Positions 44,529-53,405 of a DNA stretch of 64,000 nucleotides are shown piece after piece. The position numbers and the translations under genes are program-made. Source of the DNA: Halomonas sp. GFAJ-1 (GTDB lineage Bacteria > Pseudomonadota > Gammaproteobacteria > Pseudomonadales > Halomonadaceae); contig CP016490.1 in NCBI GenBank assembly GCA_002966495.1, positions 2,480,001 to 2,544,000 of the forward strand. The letters are read 5' to 3'. The notes under the pieces were generated by a model. The model was not told the DNA's origin. It did not search any database and worked only from the letters and a program-made list of their open reading frames with translations. Each line of letters begins with the position of its first letter. The stretch's first letter is position 1.

Positions 44529-46262
44529 TTACTGTGCGTTGCTAAAGCCCGCTTGTTCGCGCAGAAAATCAACGATTTTCTCGGCGGGGATCATGGTGGC
44601 TTCGCTGTCGCGACGGCCTTTGTACTCCAGTTCGCCGTTGTCCAAACCGCGGTCACCGATGACCAAGCGGTGAGGCACGCCCATAAGCTCTAAATCTGCA
44701 AATTTAACGCCTGGACGCGTGTCGCGGTCGTCTAATAGTACGTCTAAGCCTGCCGCGGTGAGCGCCTGGTAGAGGCGTTCAGACTCTTCACGCACCCGCT
44801 GAGATTTATGTGCGTTCATGGGAACGAGTGCGACCTGGAACGGCGCGATGGCGTTGGGCCAGATGATCCCGGATTCATCGTGATTCTGCTCAATAGCGGC
44901 GGCTACTACGCGGGTTACGCCGATGCCGTAGCAACCCATCCAAGGGTGGCTGGTTTTGCCGTTATCGCCCAGTACGCTGGCATTCATTGCCTGGGAGTAC
45001 TTCTGACCAAGCTGGAAAACGTGGCCCACTTCAATGCCACGCTTGATGGAGAGCGTGCCTTTACCATCGGGTGAGGGGTCGCCTTCTACCACGTTACGCA
45101 GGTCGGCTACCTGGGGAAGGGCAGCATCGCGCTCCCAGTTAATCCCGAAGTAGTGCTTGCCATCGACGTTAGCGCCGGCGCCAAAATCGCTCATTAGTGC
45201 GACGCTGCGGTCAATAATCACCGGGAGCTTGAGCCCAACCGGGCCAAGCGAGCCTGGGCCTGCGCCGACGGCCGCGCGAATCTCTTCTTCGCTGGCCATG
45301 GTCAGGGGGGGGTTAACCTGGGGCAGGTTTTCCGCTTTTACTTCATTAAGTTCGTGGTCGCCACGCACCAGTAGGGCGATCAGGCCACCTTCAGCTGCGT
45401 GTACCATGAGTGTTTTAACGGTTTTTTCAATGGGTAGCTTAAACTGCTCAACCAGGGCGGCAATGGTCTTGGCATCGGGCGTGTCGACCAGGCGCATCTC
45501 TTCGCTAGGGGCGGCGCGTTCAGGGTTGCTGCCCAGCGGTGCAGGCAGTGCTTCCGCTTTTTCGATATTGGCTGCGTAATCGGATTCGTTAGAGAACACG
45601 ATGTCGTCTTCACCCGAGTCGGCCAGCACGTGGAATTCGTGGGAACCCGTGCCACCAATGGAGCCGTTATCGGCAATGACCGGGCGGAAATCGAGACCCA
45701 GACGGGTAAAGATGCGCGTGTAGGCATCGTACATACCTTGGTAGGTCTCTTTGAGGGAGGCTTCGTCCAGATGGAACGAGTAGGCATCCTTCATGATGAA
45801 TTCACGTGAGCGCATCACGCCAAAACGAGGGCGGATCTCATCACGGAATTTAGTTTGGATTTGGTAGAAGTTAATCGGCAGCTGTTTATAGCTGGCGATC
45901 TCTTTTCGCACCAGATCGGTAATTACTTCTTCATGGGTGGGGCCAACGCAGTAGTCACGGTCGTGGCGATCTTTTAAGCGTAAAAGCTCAGGGCCGTACT
46001 GTTCCCAGCGGCCAGACTCCTGCCACAGGTCGGCAGGTTGGACGGCAGGCATTAAGACTTCCTGGGCGCCGGCGCGGTTCATCTCTTCTCGCACAATGGC
46101 TTCCACCTTGCGCAGAGTGCGCAGGCCAAGGGGTAGCCAAGTGTAAAGGCCCGACGTAAGACGGCGGATCATCCCGGCGCGCAGCATTAACTGGTGGCTG
46201 ATGACTTCAGCGTCGGCCGGGGTTTCTTTTAATGTCGCAATCAATAATTGGCTGGCGCGCAT
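44529..46262 (-). CDS. proS: Prolyl-tRNA synthetase (bacterial type, with editing domain)
   Basis: 577 residues. Class II motifs: MRASQLLIATLKETPADAEVISHQLMLRAGMIRRLTSGLYTWLPLG (motif 1 region), TKFRDEIRPRFGVMRSREFIMKDAYSF (motif 2), GCYGIGVTRVVAAAIEQ (motif 3). The INS editing domain inserted between motifs 2 and 3 removes mischarged alanine. The family starts at MRASQ/MRTSQ, so the ATG at 46262 is chosen over 46274, where AAGGA directly abuts the start codon. Confidence 0.95.
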   Translation of the reverse strand: MRASQLLIATLKETPADAEVISHQLMLRAGMIRRLTSGLYTWLPLGLRTLRKVEAIVREEMNRAGAQEVLMPAVQPADLWQESGRWEQYGPELLRLKDRHDRDYCVGPTHEEVITDLVRKEIASYKQLPINFYQIQTKFRDEIRPRFGVMRSREFIMKDAYSFHLDEASLKETYQGMYDAYTRIFTRLGLDFRPVIADNGSIGGTGSHEFHVLADSGEDDIVFSNESDYAANIEKAEALPAPLGSNPERAAPSEEMRLVDTPDAKTIAALVEQFKLPIEKTVKTLMVHAAEGGLIALLVRGDHELNEVKAENLPQVNPPLTMASEEEIRAAVGAGPGSLGPVGLKLPVIIDRSVALMSDFGAGANVDGKHYFGINWERDAALPQVADLRNVVEGDPSPDGKGTLSIKRGIEVGHVFQLGQKYSQAMNASVLGDNGKTSHPWMGCYGIGVTRVVAAAIEQNHDESGIIWPNAIAPFQVALVPMNAHKSQRVREESERLYQALTAAGLDVLLDDRDTRPGVKFADLELMGVPHRLVIGDRGLDNGELEYKGRRDSEATMIPAEKIVDFLREQAGFSNAQ

Positions 46263-46528
46263 GGGCGTGAGCATTCCTTGGTTGTAGGGGTAACGCTGGT
46301 TTGTTGGGTCGTCATTAACGCTGACATTAGCACGTTGATGTGCGTTTAAAGCGGCATTGTACGGTGAAGCGGTTAACGCGGCAAAATCCTGCCGCTATTT
46401 GCTTAGCAGCGCTTAGGTTGAATTGTGTTAAACTTGTCGGGATTTGTGGGTCGATAGCGTCTGTTAATTCAAACTCTACGTGGCATTGCCACCGGCTATC
46501 GGTACTTTGGAACAATGAGGTAACCTTC

Positions 46529-46963
46529 ATGCATCAAGCATTGCGCCGTTGGCTAGCGGGGGCGACGGTGGGTGTCTCCATCGTAGCACTCAGTGGGTGT
46601 GGAACGCTTTTTTATCCTGAGCGAAAAGGGCAGTTAAGTGGCGATGTAGATCCTGTAGTGGCCATCGCCAACAGTGTTGGTTTGCTGTTCTTTATTGTGC
46701 CGGGCGTCATTGCTTACGCAGTTGACTTCTCTAATGGCACTATCTATCTGCCTAGCAACAGCAGCGCATCAGTAGATGTGCATAAACTGGATGATGCCAT
46801 GGACGTCGCATCACTAGAAAAGTTGCTGTCAGATAAAGCCGGTCAGCCTGTTAGCCTGGAAAATGAGCTGGTCATGATCGAAGAGGTGGACAGCTTAGAC
46901 GAAGCGCTTGCGATGGTGCGAATGTCTGGCGTGTTGGATGAAGAGCGTCTTTCGACGATGTAA
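46529..46963 (+). CDS. Small lipoprotein of unknown function
   Basis: 144 residues from the ATG at 46529, preceded by GAGG. The lipobox VALSGC is near residue 24. CGTLFYPERKGQLSGDVDPVVAIANSVGLLFFIVPGVIAYAVDFSNGTIYLP contains one hydrophobic segment after the lipidated cysteine. Similar lipoproteins occur in Pseudomonas relatives without known function. The upstream part of the longer frame (46340-46528) is non-coding. Confidence 0.8.
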   Translation: MHQALRRWLAGATVGVSIVALSGCGTLFYPERKGQLSGDVDPVVAIANSVGLLFFIVPGVIAYAVDFSNGTIYLPSNSSASVDVHKLDDAMDVASLEKLLSDKAGQPVSLENELVMIEEVDSLDEALAMVRMSGVLDEERLSTM

Positions 46964-47024
46964 GCGCATCACTACGTAGATTAATACAAGGGTAGGCCCA
47001 CCTCGTTGAGCTTTCCCTTCGTTT

Positions 47025-47064
47025 GAAATGCCCCCTGCCGTCAATGAGCGCCTGGGGGCGTTTC
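47025..47064. terminator. Bidirectional terminator between convergent genes
   Basis: GAAATGCCCCC (47025-47035) pairs with GGGGGCGTTTC (47054-47064), an 11-bp stem with one wobble and an 18-nt loop, with T-rich DNA beyond on the plus strand. It serves the lipoprotein gene and probably benE on the other strand. Confidence 0.65.
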
Positions 47065-47077
47065 ATTTTAAAGCACG

Positions 47078-48301
47078 TTAGCCAAGGCTCTTTTTCTTGA
47101 AAGTGGTAAGTTTCAGCACGATTAAGCCCGCCAACAGCCCCCAAAAAGCACCACCAATCCCCAGTAGTGAAATGCCTGACCCGGTTAGCAAAAACGTCAC
47201 GATAGCGGCATCGCGCTGTTCGCTTTTCTCAAAAGCACCTGCCAGGCCGCTACCTAATGTGCTCAGGAGTGCGATACCCGCCAGTGCCATCACTAAAACG
47301 CTAGGTAGGGCATTAAATATGCCGGTGACCGTTGCGCCGAAAATGCCCATTATGATGTAGAGCACGCCAGCGGCGACGCCTGCGGTATAGCGGCGCTGTG
47401 GGTTAGCATGAGCATCTGGCCCCATACACACCGCTGCGCTAATAGCGGCCATGTTAAGTGCGTAGCCACCGAAGGGTGCCAGAAGCAGAGTTGCGCCACC
47501 TGTCCAGCTAATTAAGGGTGAGCTGTTAGGCTTATAACCTGCTGCCCTTAAGACTGCTAGAGCAGGTAAGTTTTGGGTGGCCATGGTAATCACAAAGAGC
47601 GGTATGCCAATTCCTATTAACGTCGCAGGGTTAAAAACGGGCGCGGTAAACACCGGTGCGGTAGGAGTGAGCGGAAGCCCCTGTACATTTATTTGCCCCT
47701 GAAACATGGCAATCAGCACACCGATTAGCAGCACACAAGGCACTGCGAGCGTCGGCCATAAACGTCGGCCAGCTACCCATGTGGCCAGCATAGCGAGAGG
47801 TAGCAGCCATTGGCTCTCCATAACGTTAAACAGCTCTAACCCAAAGCGCAGCAGAATACCCGCCAGCAGCGCGGATGCAATGGCGCCAGGGATATGTCGC
47901 ATTAAGCGCTCAAACAACCCAGTGACTCCACAAAGTGTGAGTAGCAGCGCGGAAAATAGAAATGCCCCAATAGCTTCTTCAATGGGCACGCCGGGTAAAT
48001 TGATGGCTAAAAAGGCAGCCCCAGGAGTAGACCATGCGGTGAGCAGCGGCATGCGGTAGCGGAGCGAAAGTCCTAATGAGGTAAGCCCCATACCCACCCC
48101 CAAGGCCCATAGCCAAGAGCTAATTTGTGCAGCGCTAGCACCGGCAGCGGCCGCTGCCTGAAAGATAATCGCCGCTGAGCTGGTATAGCCAATAATCACC
48201 GCTACGCAACCAGCGGTAACGGTCGACAGGCTCACGTCGCCCCAAAATGCGGTTTTTGGGGTGGTGATAGCTGAAGGCTTAGTGGTGTTTGGCGCTTCCA
48301 T
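47078..48301 (-). CDS. benE: BenE family benzoate/H+ symporter-like transporter
   Basis: 407 residues from the ATG at 48301, with GAGG well placed; an ATG at 48322 is in frame but lies within operator-like DNA. About twelve membrane segments; VSLSTVTAGCVAVIIGYTSSAAIIFQAA and LLTAWSTPGAAFLA are BenE-family signatures, and PFGGYALNMAAISAAVCMG is a further conserved segment. Benzoate transport is the family prototype, but no benzoate-degradation genes are nearby, so the real substrate may differ. Two matching palindromes lie just upstream. Confidence 0.87.
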   Translation of the reverse strand: MEAPNTTKPSAITTPKTAFWGDVSLSTVTAGCVAVIIGYTSSAAIIFQAAAAAGASAAQISSWLWALGVGMGLTSLGLSLRYRMPLLTAWSTPGAAFLAINLPGVPIEEAIGAFLFSALLLTLCGVTGLFERLMRHIPGAIASALLAGILLRFGLELFNVMESQWLLPLAMLATWVAGRRLWPTLAVPCVLLIGVLIAMFQGQINVQGLPLTPTAPVFTAPVFNPATLIGIGIPLFVITMATQNLPALAVLRAAGYKPNSSPLISWTGGATLLLAPFGGYALNMAAISAAVCMGPDAHANPQRRYTAGVAAGVLYIIMGIFGATVTGIFNALPSVLVMALAGIALLSTLGSGLAGAFEKSEQRDAAIVTFLLTGSGISLLGIGGAFWGLLAGLIVLKLTTFKKKSLG

Positions 48302-48325
48302 AGGGACCTCACTTACGCACATAAA

Positions 48326-48343
48326 TGTGCGCTATAGCGCACA
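48326..48343. promoter_or_regulatory. Operator-like palindrome A upstream of benE
   Basis: TGTGCGCTATAGCGCACA is a perfect 18-bp palindrome 25 bp before the benE start. An outer CTTACGC...GCGTAAG repeat (48312-48352) encloses it. It has the same half-sites and 4-bp spacer as palindrome B, 35 bp away. Confidence 0.7.
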
Positions 48344-48360
48344 AAGCGTAAGGCTACCAT

Positions 48361-48378
48361 TGTGCGTCATAACGCACA
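48361..48378. promoter_or_regulatory. Operator-like palindrome B upstream of benE
   Basis: TGTGCGTCATAACGCACA: 7-bp inverted half-sites with a 4-bp spacer, extending to ATTGTGCGT/ACGCACAAT (48359-48380). It lies between benE and the amidase gene end. Confidence 0.7.
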
Positions 48379-48415
48379 ATGGCAGTGTTGGAAGCTTGAT
48401 GGCGGCTAGGTGCGA

Positions 48416-49834
48416 TTAGCTTGCGAAGTGAGCGGGGTTCGGGATGCTAGGGAAGCGAGGTGGATGCGCCTGCATATAGGCGTGGCAAGCTCTCAGCACG
48501 CGTTTATCGTCATATTTACCACCTGCTAGTTGAAAACCTACGGGTAAGCCTTGTTCGGTAAAGCCGCAGGGCACTGAAGCGGCGGGTTGCTGGCTTAGGT
48601 TAAACGGATAGCTAAACGCCGCCCACTCTTCCCAGTCGCGCATTTTACTGCCTGGAGGGACTTCATGGTTAATTTCAAATGGAGGAAGGGTCACGGTGGG
48701 GGTCATCAATAGGTGGTATTGCTGATTAAAATACTCTAGTCGCTGGGTGAGTGTGGCACGGTCGGCAAGGGCGCGAAATAACTCAACCGCTGACCAGCTT
48801 TCTGCTTCTTTAGCATTGGCAACTAAGCCTGGGTCTAACAGTTCCCGCTGGGCACTGCTCATTTGTGACCACTGTTCTAACGAAGCGGTAAACCAGAGCT
48901 TGCGGAACGTATCCAGCGGCGATTCGAACCCCGGATCTACCTCAACCACTTCCGCGCCAAGTGCCGCAAGTTTATCGGCAGCTTCTCGCACTCGTGCTGC
49001 TACTTGCGGGTCAACTTGGGCATAGCCTAAGTCGCTTGAAAAGCCAATACGCAAACCTTCCAGGCCTTTATCCAAGTCCTCACCCCAGCACGCTGGCTGG
49101 CCTCGGGTGGCGTAGGGGTCGCGATAATCGTAGCGGCCCATAACATTGAGCATGCTGACCGCATCTTTCACCGAACGGGTAAGTGGCCCTAAATGCGAAA
49201 GGCTGGGTTCTTTAGAAGGCGGCCATTGGGGTGTCCAGCCGAACGTGGGCTTAAAACCAAAAACGCCGGTAAATGATGCGGGAATTCGGATAGATCCCCC
49301 AGAGTCACCCCCTTGGTGGAGCACGCCCATATTTAGCGCTGCCGCCGCAGCGGCCCCACCGGAAGAGCCGCCCGCTGTTAGTCGTGTATCCCAAGGGTTA
49401 GCGGTAGCGCCAAAGACCCGGTTATCAGTGACAGCCTTCCAGCCAAATTCAGGGGTGTTGGTTTTACCAAGAATAATTGCGCCTGCTTCTCGTAACATTC
49501 TGGCGGGTGGTGCATCGGTATCGCAGAGCGCATCTGAGATGGTGAGCGACCCCTCTCGACAGGGCATATCCGCCACCTGGGTAAGATCCTTAATGGAAAC
49601 GGGTACACCGTCGATAGGGCTCAGCGGTTTTCCTTGCCCCCAGCGCCTTGCTGAAGCCTTGGCAGCGTTTTCGGCGCCCTCGTTATCTACATACACGTAA
49701 GCATTTACTTGGTTGTTAAACCGCTCAATACGCTCTAGTGCAGCTCGGGTTGCCTCTAAGGGTGAGGCTTTGTGTGTTTCATAGAGCTGGGCCAGCGAGC
49801 GTGCGTCCATTAGGCCTAGGTCGGTATCGCTCAT
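48416..49834 (-). CDS. Amidase (amidase-signature family)
   Basis: 472 residues from the ATG at 49834, preceded by AAGGAG. The Ser-cisSer-Lys triad is visible: GVPVSIKDLTQVADMP (lysine), TAGGSSGGAAAAAALNMG (cis-serine) and GGDSGGSIRIPASFTGVFGFKP (nucleophile). It hydrolyses an amide to acid and ammonia, substrate unknown. It shares its direction with benE and is divergent from an XRE-cupin regulator, which may control it. Confidence 0.9.
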   Translation of the reverse strand: MSDTDLGLMDARSLAQLYETHKASPLEATRAALERIERFNNQVNAYVYVDNEGAENAAKASARRWGQGKPLSPIDGVPVSIKDLTQVADMPCREGSLTISDALCDTDAPPARMLREAGAIILGKTNTPEFGWKAVTDNRVFGATANPWDTRLTAGGSSGGAAAAAALNMGVLHQGGDSGGSIRIPASFTGVFGFKPTFGWTPQWPPSKEPSLSHLGPLTRSVKDAVSMLNVMGRYDYRDPYATRGQPACWGEDLDKGLEGLRIGFSSDLGYAQVDPQVAARVREAADKLAALGAEVVEVDPGFESPLDTFRKLWFTASLEQWSQMSSAQRELLDPGLVANAKEAESWSAVELFRALADRATLTQRLEYFNQQYHLLMTPTVTLPPFEINHEVPPGSKMRDWEEWAAFSYPFNLSQQPAASVPCGFTEQGLPVGFQLAGGKYDDKRVLRACHAYMQAHPPRFPSIPNPAHFAS

Positions 49835-49993
49835 TAATCGCTCCTTGCGTTTCGTTAATACAATAAACCTCATGTAAGCCTAGGCAAGCAGGCGTGAGTC
49901 TGCAAAATGGGGGCTAAAACCAAGTTGCCAATCGGGCCATGCTGTAAGGGCAAGTAGTCGGTAAACTAACTAACCTCATTAAAGGAGAGCCCA

Positions 49994-50581
49994 ATGGCAA
50001 GCGCGCCCCATACTATTGCTGAACATATCGCAGGAACCGTTAAACAGCTTCGCAAAGAGCGTGGCTGGAGCCTCGACCGTGCTGCTGGGGCTACCGGAGT
50101 AAGCAAAGCGATGTTGGGTCAGATTGAACGGGGGGAATCTAGCCCGACGGTGTCTACCCTCTGGAAAATTGCCAGCGGTTTTAAAGTCTCGTTTTCTAGG
50201 TTATTTGATGGTGATAAGCCCGCGCTGGGGGAGCTGCATAGGGATGGTTGGGAGTCGGTATGGGGGGAGGATAGCGTGGGGATGCAGGCGCGGTTGCTCT
50301 TCCCTTACGATCCGCTACTGGGCTTTGAAATGTTTATGATTGAGCTAGCACCCGGAGCAATCAGTGAGTCATCTGCTCACGCCAGTGGGGTCGTGGAACA
50401 TATCGTCGTGGTGGAAGGCGAAATGGAGCTGCGCATTGATGAGCGCTGGCAAACCCTTCGAGCGGGCGAGGGGCTGCGCTTTTTTGCCGACAGGCCCCAC
50501 GCCATGCGTAATAACACCGCCACGCGGCTACGCTTTCACGATGTGATTCACTATCTACCTGGGGCCGCTTCCGGCGCCTGA
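49994..50581 (+). CDS. XRE-family regulator with cupin sensor domain
   Basis: 195 residues. The N-terminal helix-turn-helix (VKQLRKERGWSLDRAAGATGVSKAMLGQIERGESSPTVSTLWKIASGF) is joined to a C-terminal cupin barrel (SSAHASGVVEHIVVVEGEMELRIDERWQTLRAGEGLRFFADRPHAMRN) that probably senses a small molecule. AAAGGAGA precedes the ATG. It is divergent from the amidase gene across 159 bp, the usual arrangement for a local regulator. Its last 31 bp overlap the end of nfo on the other strand. Confidence 0.9.
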   Translation: MASAPHTIAEHIAGTVKQLRKERGWSLDRAAGATGVSKAMLGQIERGESSPTVSTLWKIASGFKVSFSRLFDGDKPALGELHRDGWESVWGEDSVGMQARLLFPYDPLLGFEMFMIELAPGAISESSAHASGVVEHIVVVEGEMELRIDERWQTLRAGEGLRFFADRPHAMRNNTATRLRFHDVIHYLPGAASGA

Positions 50582-51411
50582 GCGCGCAGCCAGTTAAGCT
50601 CATCGGCCCAAATGTCAGGTTCAACAGTTTCTAAGATCATGGGAATGCCGCTAATGCGTGCGTCTTGCATGATAGTGGTAAACGCAGCTAATCCGATATT
50701 GCCTTTCCCTAGGCTGTGGTGGCGGTCAACGCGGCTGGCAAAGGTGCTTTTGGCATCGTTGAGGTGCATACCCCGCAAAAACTCAAAACCCACCACCTTG
50801 CCAAGCTCATTCAGCGTATCTTGGGTGGCGTCCGCGGTGCGTAAGTCATAGCCTGCCGCGAAGGCGTGGCAAGTATCAATACAGACGCCAACCCGGGTTT
50901 TATCGTCGACGTGTTCGATAATTTCCGCGAGATGCTCGAAACGCCAGCCAAGGTTAGTACCTTGGCCTGCGGTGTTCTCGATGACTGCTGTGACGCCTTG
51001 AGTATGGCTTAGCGCTTCGTTGAGCGACTCAGCAATCCGCTTGAGGCAATCGGACTCGCTGATCTTATTTAAATGGCTGCCGGGGTGAAAATTGAGCAGC
51101 GTGAGTCCCAACTGCTCACAACGCTGCATTTCGTCTAAAAACGCAGCGCGGGATTTTTCCAGCCCCTCTGTTTCTGGGTGGCCAAGGTTAATCAGGTAGC
51201 TGTCGTGGGGCAAAATTTGCTCGGGGCCAAAGCCGTGCCTTTTGCAGGCTTGCTTAAACGCCGAAATGGCTTCGTCGGTAAGCGGTTTGCCTTTCCACTG
51301 ACGCTGATTTTTAGTGAACAGAGCAAACGCCGTTGCACCGATTTCCACGGCACGGGTAACGGCTTGGTCAGCACCGCCTGCGGCACTGACGTGGGCGCCT
51401 AGGTATTTCAT
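50551..51411 (-). CDS. nfo: Endonuclease IV
   Basis: 286 residues. AP endonuclease 2 family, a zinc-dependent TIM barrel that incises abasic sites in base-excision repair. Motifs: KYLGAHVSAAGGADQAVTRAVEIGATAFALFTKNQRQW, PHDSYLINLGHPE, LNFHPGSHLN, VIENTAGQGTNLGWRFEHLAEII, VGVCIDTCHAFAAGYD and LNDAKSTFASRVDRHHSLGKG, covering the three-zinc ligand set. The gene tail overlaps the convergent XRE-cupin gene by 31 bp. Confidence 0.95.
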   Translation of the reverse strand: MKYLGAHVSAAGGADQAVTRAVEIGATAFALFTKNQRQWKGKPLTDEAISAFKQACKRHGFGPEQILPHDSYLINLGHPETEGLEKSRAAFLDEMQRCEQLGLTLLNFHPGSHLNKISESDCLKRIAESLNEALSHTQGVTAVIENTAGQGTNLGWRFEHLAEIIEHVDDKTRVGVCIDTCHAFAAGYDLRTADATQDTLNELGKVVGFEFLRGMHLNDAKSTFASRVDRHHSLGKGNIGLAAFTTIMQDARISGIPMILETVEPDIWADELNWLRAQAPEAAPGR

Positions 51412-51419
51412 TGTTTTCC

Positions 51420-52187
51420 TTAGCCGTGCTGGCGTTGGTTATTAAGGTAGCGCTGGAAGGCGGCGGGTTCATCGGTAATAGCGCTGGCGACCCCCCATGC
51501 CCAGCGGCTATCAAAAGCACTGGGGTCGTTGGGTGTGTAACACAAAACTTGATAGCCATTTTCTCGCATGGCGTCGGCCTGGGAGCGCTTTAAATGCGGC
51601 CAGTGCGCATGAATGCTAAAGGCTTCTACCGCTTCGCATTGGGCGCGCCACTCTTTTGGTGTGCTACCGAACAGCACCCCAAGCGCAAGCGCTTCTTTAG
51701 GCGCAAAATGGCGGCAGTGGGCTAGGGCAGCGGGGTCAAATGATGAGACGATTAATCGCTCGGCGGGTAACGCCGCCAATACACTTGGCATTACGGTGTC
51801 GACGAGGGCGATGGGGTCGCGGCCTTTATTGACCTTAATCTCTAAATTCACCCCCATGTTTAGCTCGTTAAGTAGCGCAAGCATAGCCTCTAGGCTGGCC
51901 ATTTTCTCCCCAGAAAAACCATCGCCAAACCAACTGCCAACGTCTAAGTGCTGGACTTGCTGCCAGGTTATCATGGCAAGCTCTCCACGGCCGTCGGAGC
52001 AGCGGCTAACATCGCTATCGTGCCAAATAACCGGTGTACCATCGCCAAGCAGTTGAACATCCAATTCTACCCAGGTGGCGCCTGCATCATAGGCGGCACG
52101 AACCGCCGTTAAGGTGTTTTCTGGCGCCGCGGCTGAATAGCCACGGTGAGCAATAAGAGTGGGCAAGTTGATTGTGGGATGCATCAT
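51420..52187 (-). CDS. ugpQ: Glycerophosphodiester phosphodiesterase
   Basis: 255 residues. GDPD TIM barrel: LIAHRGYSAAAPENTLTAVRAAYDAGATWVELDVQLLGDGTPVIWHDSDVSR contains the catalytic histidines and metal ligands, and GVNLEIKVNKGRD the acidic ligand. It has no signal peptide, so it is probably cytosolic and releases glycerol-3-phosphate from glycerophosphodiesters. It ends 9 bp... upstream of nfo on the same strand, so the two may be co-transcribed. Either of the first two ATGs (52187, 52184) may be used. Confidence 0.9.
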   Translation of the reverse strand: MMHPTINLPTLIAHRGYSAAAPENTLTAVRAAYDAGATWVELDVQLLGDGTPVIWHDSDVSRCSDGRGELAMITWQQVQHLDVGSWFGDGFSGEKMASLEAMLALLNELNMGVNLEIKVNKGRDPIALVDTVMPSVLAALPAERLIVSSFDPAALAHCRHFAPKEALALGVLFGSTPKEWRAQCEAVEAFSIHAHWPHLKRSQADAMRENGYQVLCYTPNDPSAFDSRWAWGVASAITDEPAAFQRYLNNQRQHG

Positions 52188-52347
52188 ACAACAGCCTTCT
52201 AAAAGTGACCGATTAGATAGCGAAGTTTAGCATGGCTGCATGACACGGATGTTTCTCCACAGATGGGCTATTGCTTGATTTATCGGTTGTGACGCGGTTG
52301 GATAGCGACACAAAGTACGGCCAATGAATAATAAAGGAGCCTTGAGT

Positions 52348-53325
52348 ATGACTAAGCGCATTGAGTTTTCAAAGACGGGTGGTTCAGAGGTGTTGGAATG
52401 GGTAGATGTTGAGCCCGCAGCGCCTGGTGCCGGTGAGGTGCGTATTGCCAACAAGGCGGTAGGGCTTAACTTTATTGATATCTATTTCCGCACCGGGCTG
52501 TATCCCGCGCCGTCTATGCCCTCAGGCTTAGGCACTGAAGGTGCGGGCGTGGTAGACGCGGTGGGCGAAGGCGTGACGCACCTGAAAGCGGGTGACCGAG
52601 TTGCCTATGCCCAAGGCCCGCTGGGCGCCTACGCTGAGGTACATACGCTACCGGCTGCTAAAGTGGTCAAGCTACCGGACTTTATTGATTTTGAGACTGC
52701 CGCTGCCAGCATGCTGAAAGGCTTAACCGTGCAGTATTTACTTCGCCAAACCTACGCGTTAAAAGGCGGTGAAACCATTTTGTTCCACGCGGCGGCAGGG
52801 GGTGTTGGCTCTATTGCCTGTCAGTGGGCTAAAGCGTTAGGCGTTAAGCTAATCGGCACCGTTAGCTCTCAAGAAAAAGCGGATCTTGCTATGGCGAACG
52901 GCGCCTGGGCGACGATTAACTACACCGAAGAGAACGTCGTGGAGCGGGTGCGGGAGCTGACTAACGGCGAAATGTGTGATGTGGTCTATGACTCTGTAGG
53001 TAAAGATACCTGGGAAATGTCGCTGGACTGTTTAAAACCCCGCGCACTGATGGTGAGCTTTGGTAATGCTTCTGGCCCTGTGGATGGGGTGAATATCGGC
53101 ATTCTTAACCAAAAAGGCGCGCTGTTTGTGACCCGGCCAAGCCTGAATGGCTACGCCGATACCCGCGAACGCCTAGAGATGATGTGTGAAGACTTCTTTG
53201 CCATGATTGAGAGTGGCAAGCTTAAGATTGATATTGCAAACCGCTACTCGTTACAGGATGCGGGTAAAGCGCAAGATGCGCTGCAGAGCCGTAAAACGAC
53301 CGGTTCAACCATCCTGCTTCCTTAG
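52348..53325 (+). CDS. qor: NADPH:quinone oxidoreductase (zeta-crystallin type)
   Basis: 325 residues from the ATG at 52348, with AAGGAG ahead; the frame to 52324 adds unsupported residues. Medium-chain dehydrogenase fold without zinc ligands: VGLNFIDIYFRTGLYPAPSMPSGLGTEGAGVV, ILFHAAAGGVGSIACQWAKALG (NADPH loop AAGGVG) and NYTEENVVERVRELT. It reduces quinones with NADPH. It is a single gene. Confidence 0.9.
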   Translation: MTKRIEFSKTGGSEVLEWVDVEPAAPGAGEVRIANKAVGLNFIDIYFRTGLYPAPSMPSGLGTEGAGVVDAVGEGVTHLKAGDRVAYAQGPLGAYAEVHTLPAAKVVKLPDFIDFETAAASMLKGLTVQYLLRQTYALKGGETILFHAAAGGVGSIACQWAKALGVKLIGTVSSQEKADLAMANGAWATINYTEENVVERVRELTNGEMCDVVYDSVGKDTWEMSLDCLKPRALMVSFGNASGPVDGVNIGILNQKGALFVTRPSLNGYADTRERLEMMCEDFFAMIESGKLKIDIANRYSLQDAGKAQDALQSRKTTGSTILLP

Positions 53326-53405
53326 CCGTCCATGATGGGCATGCGCTCCTAGCACTCAGCGGCACCCGCTTCTTATGGGAGCGGCTGCCCTGGGTGATTA
53401 CCTCT

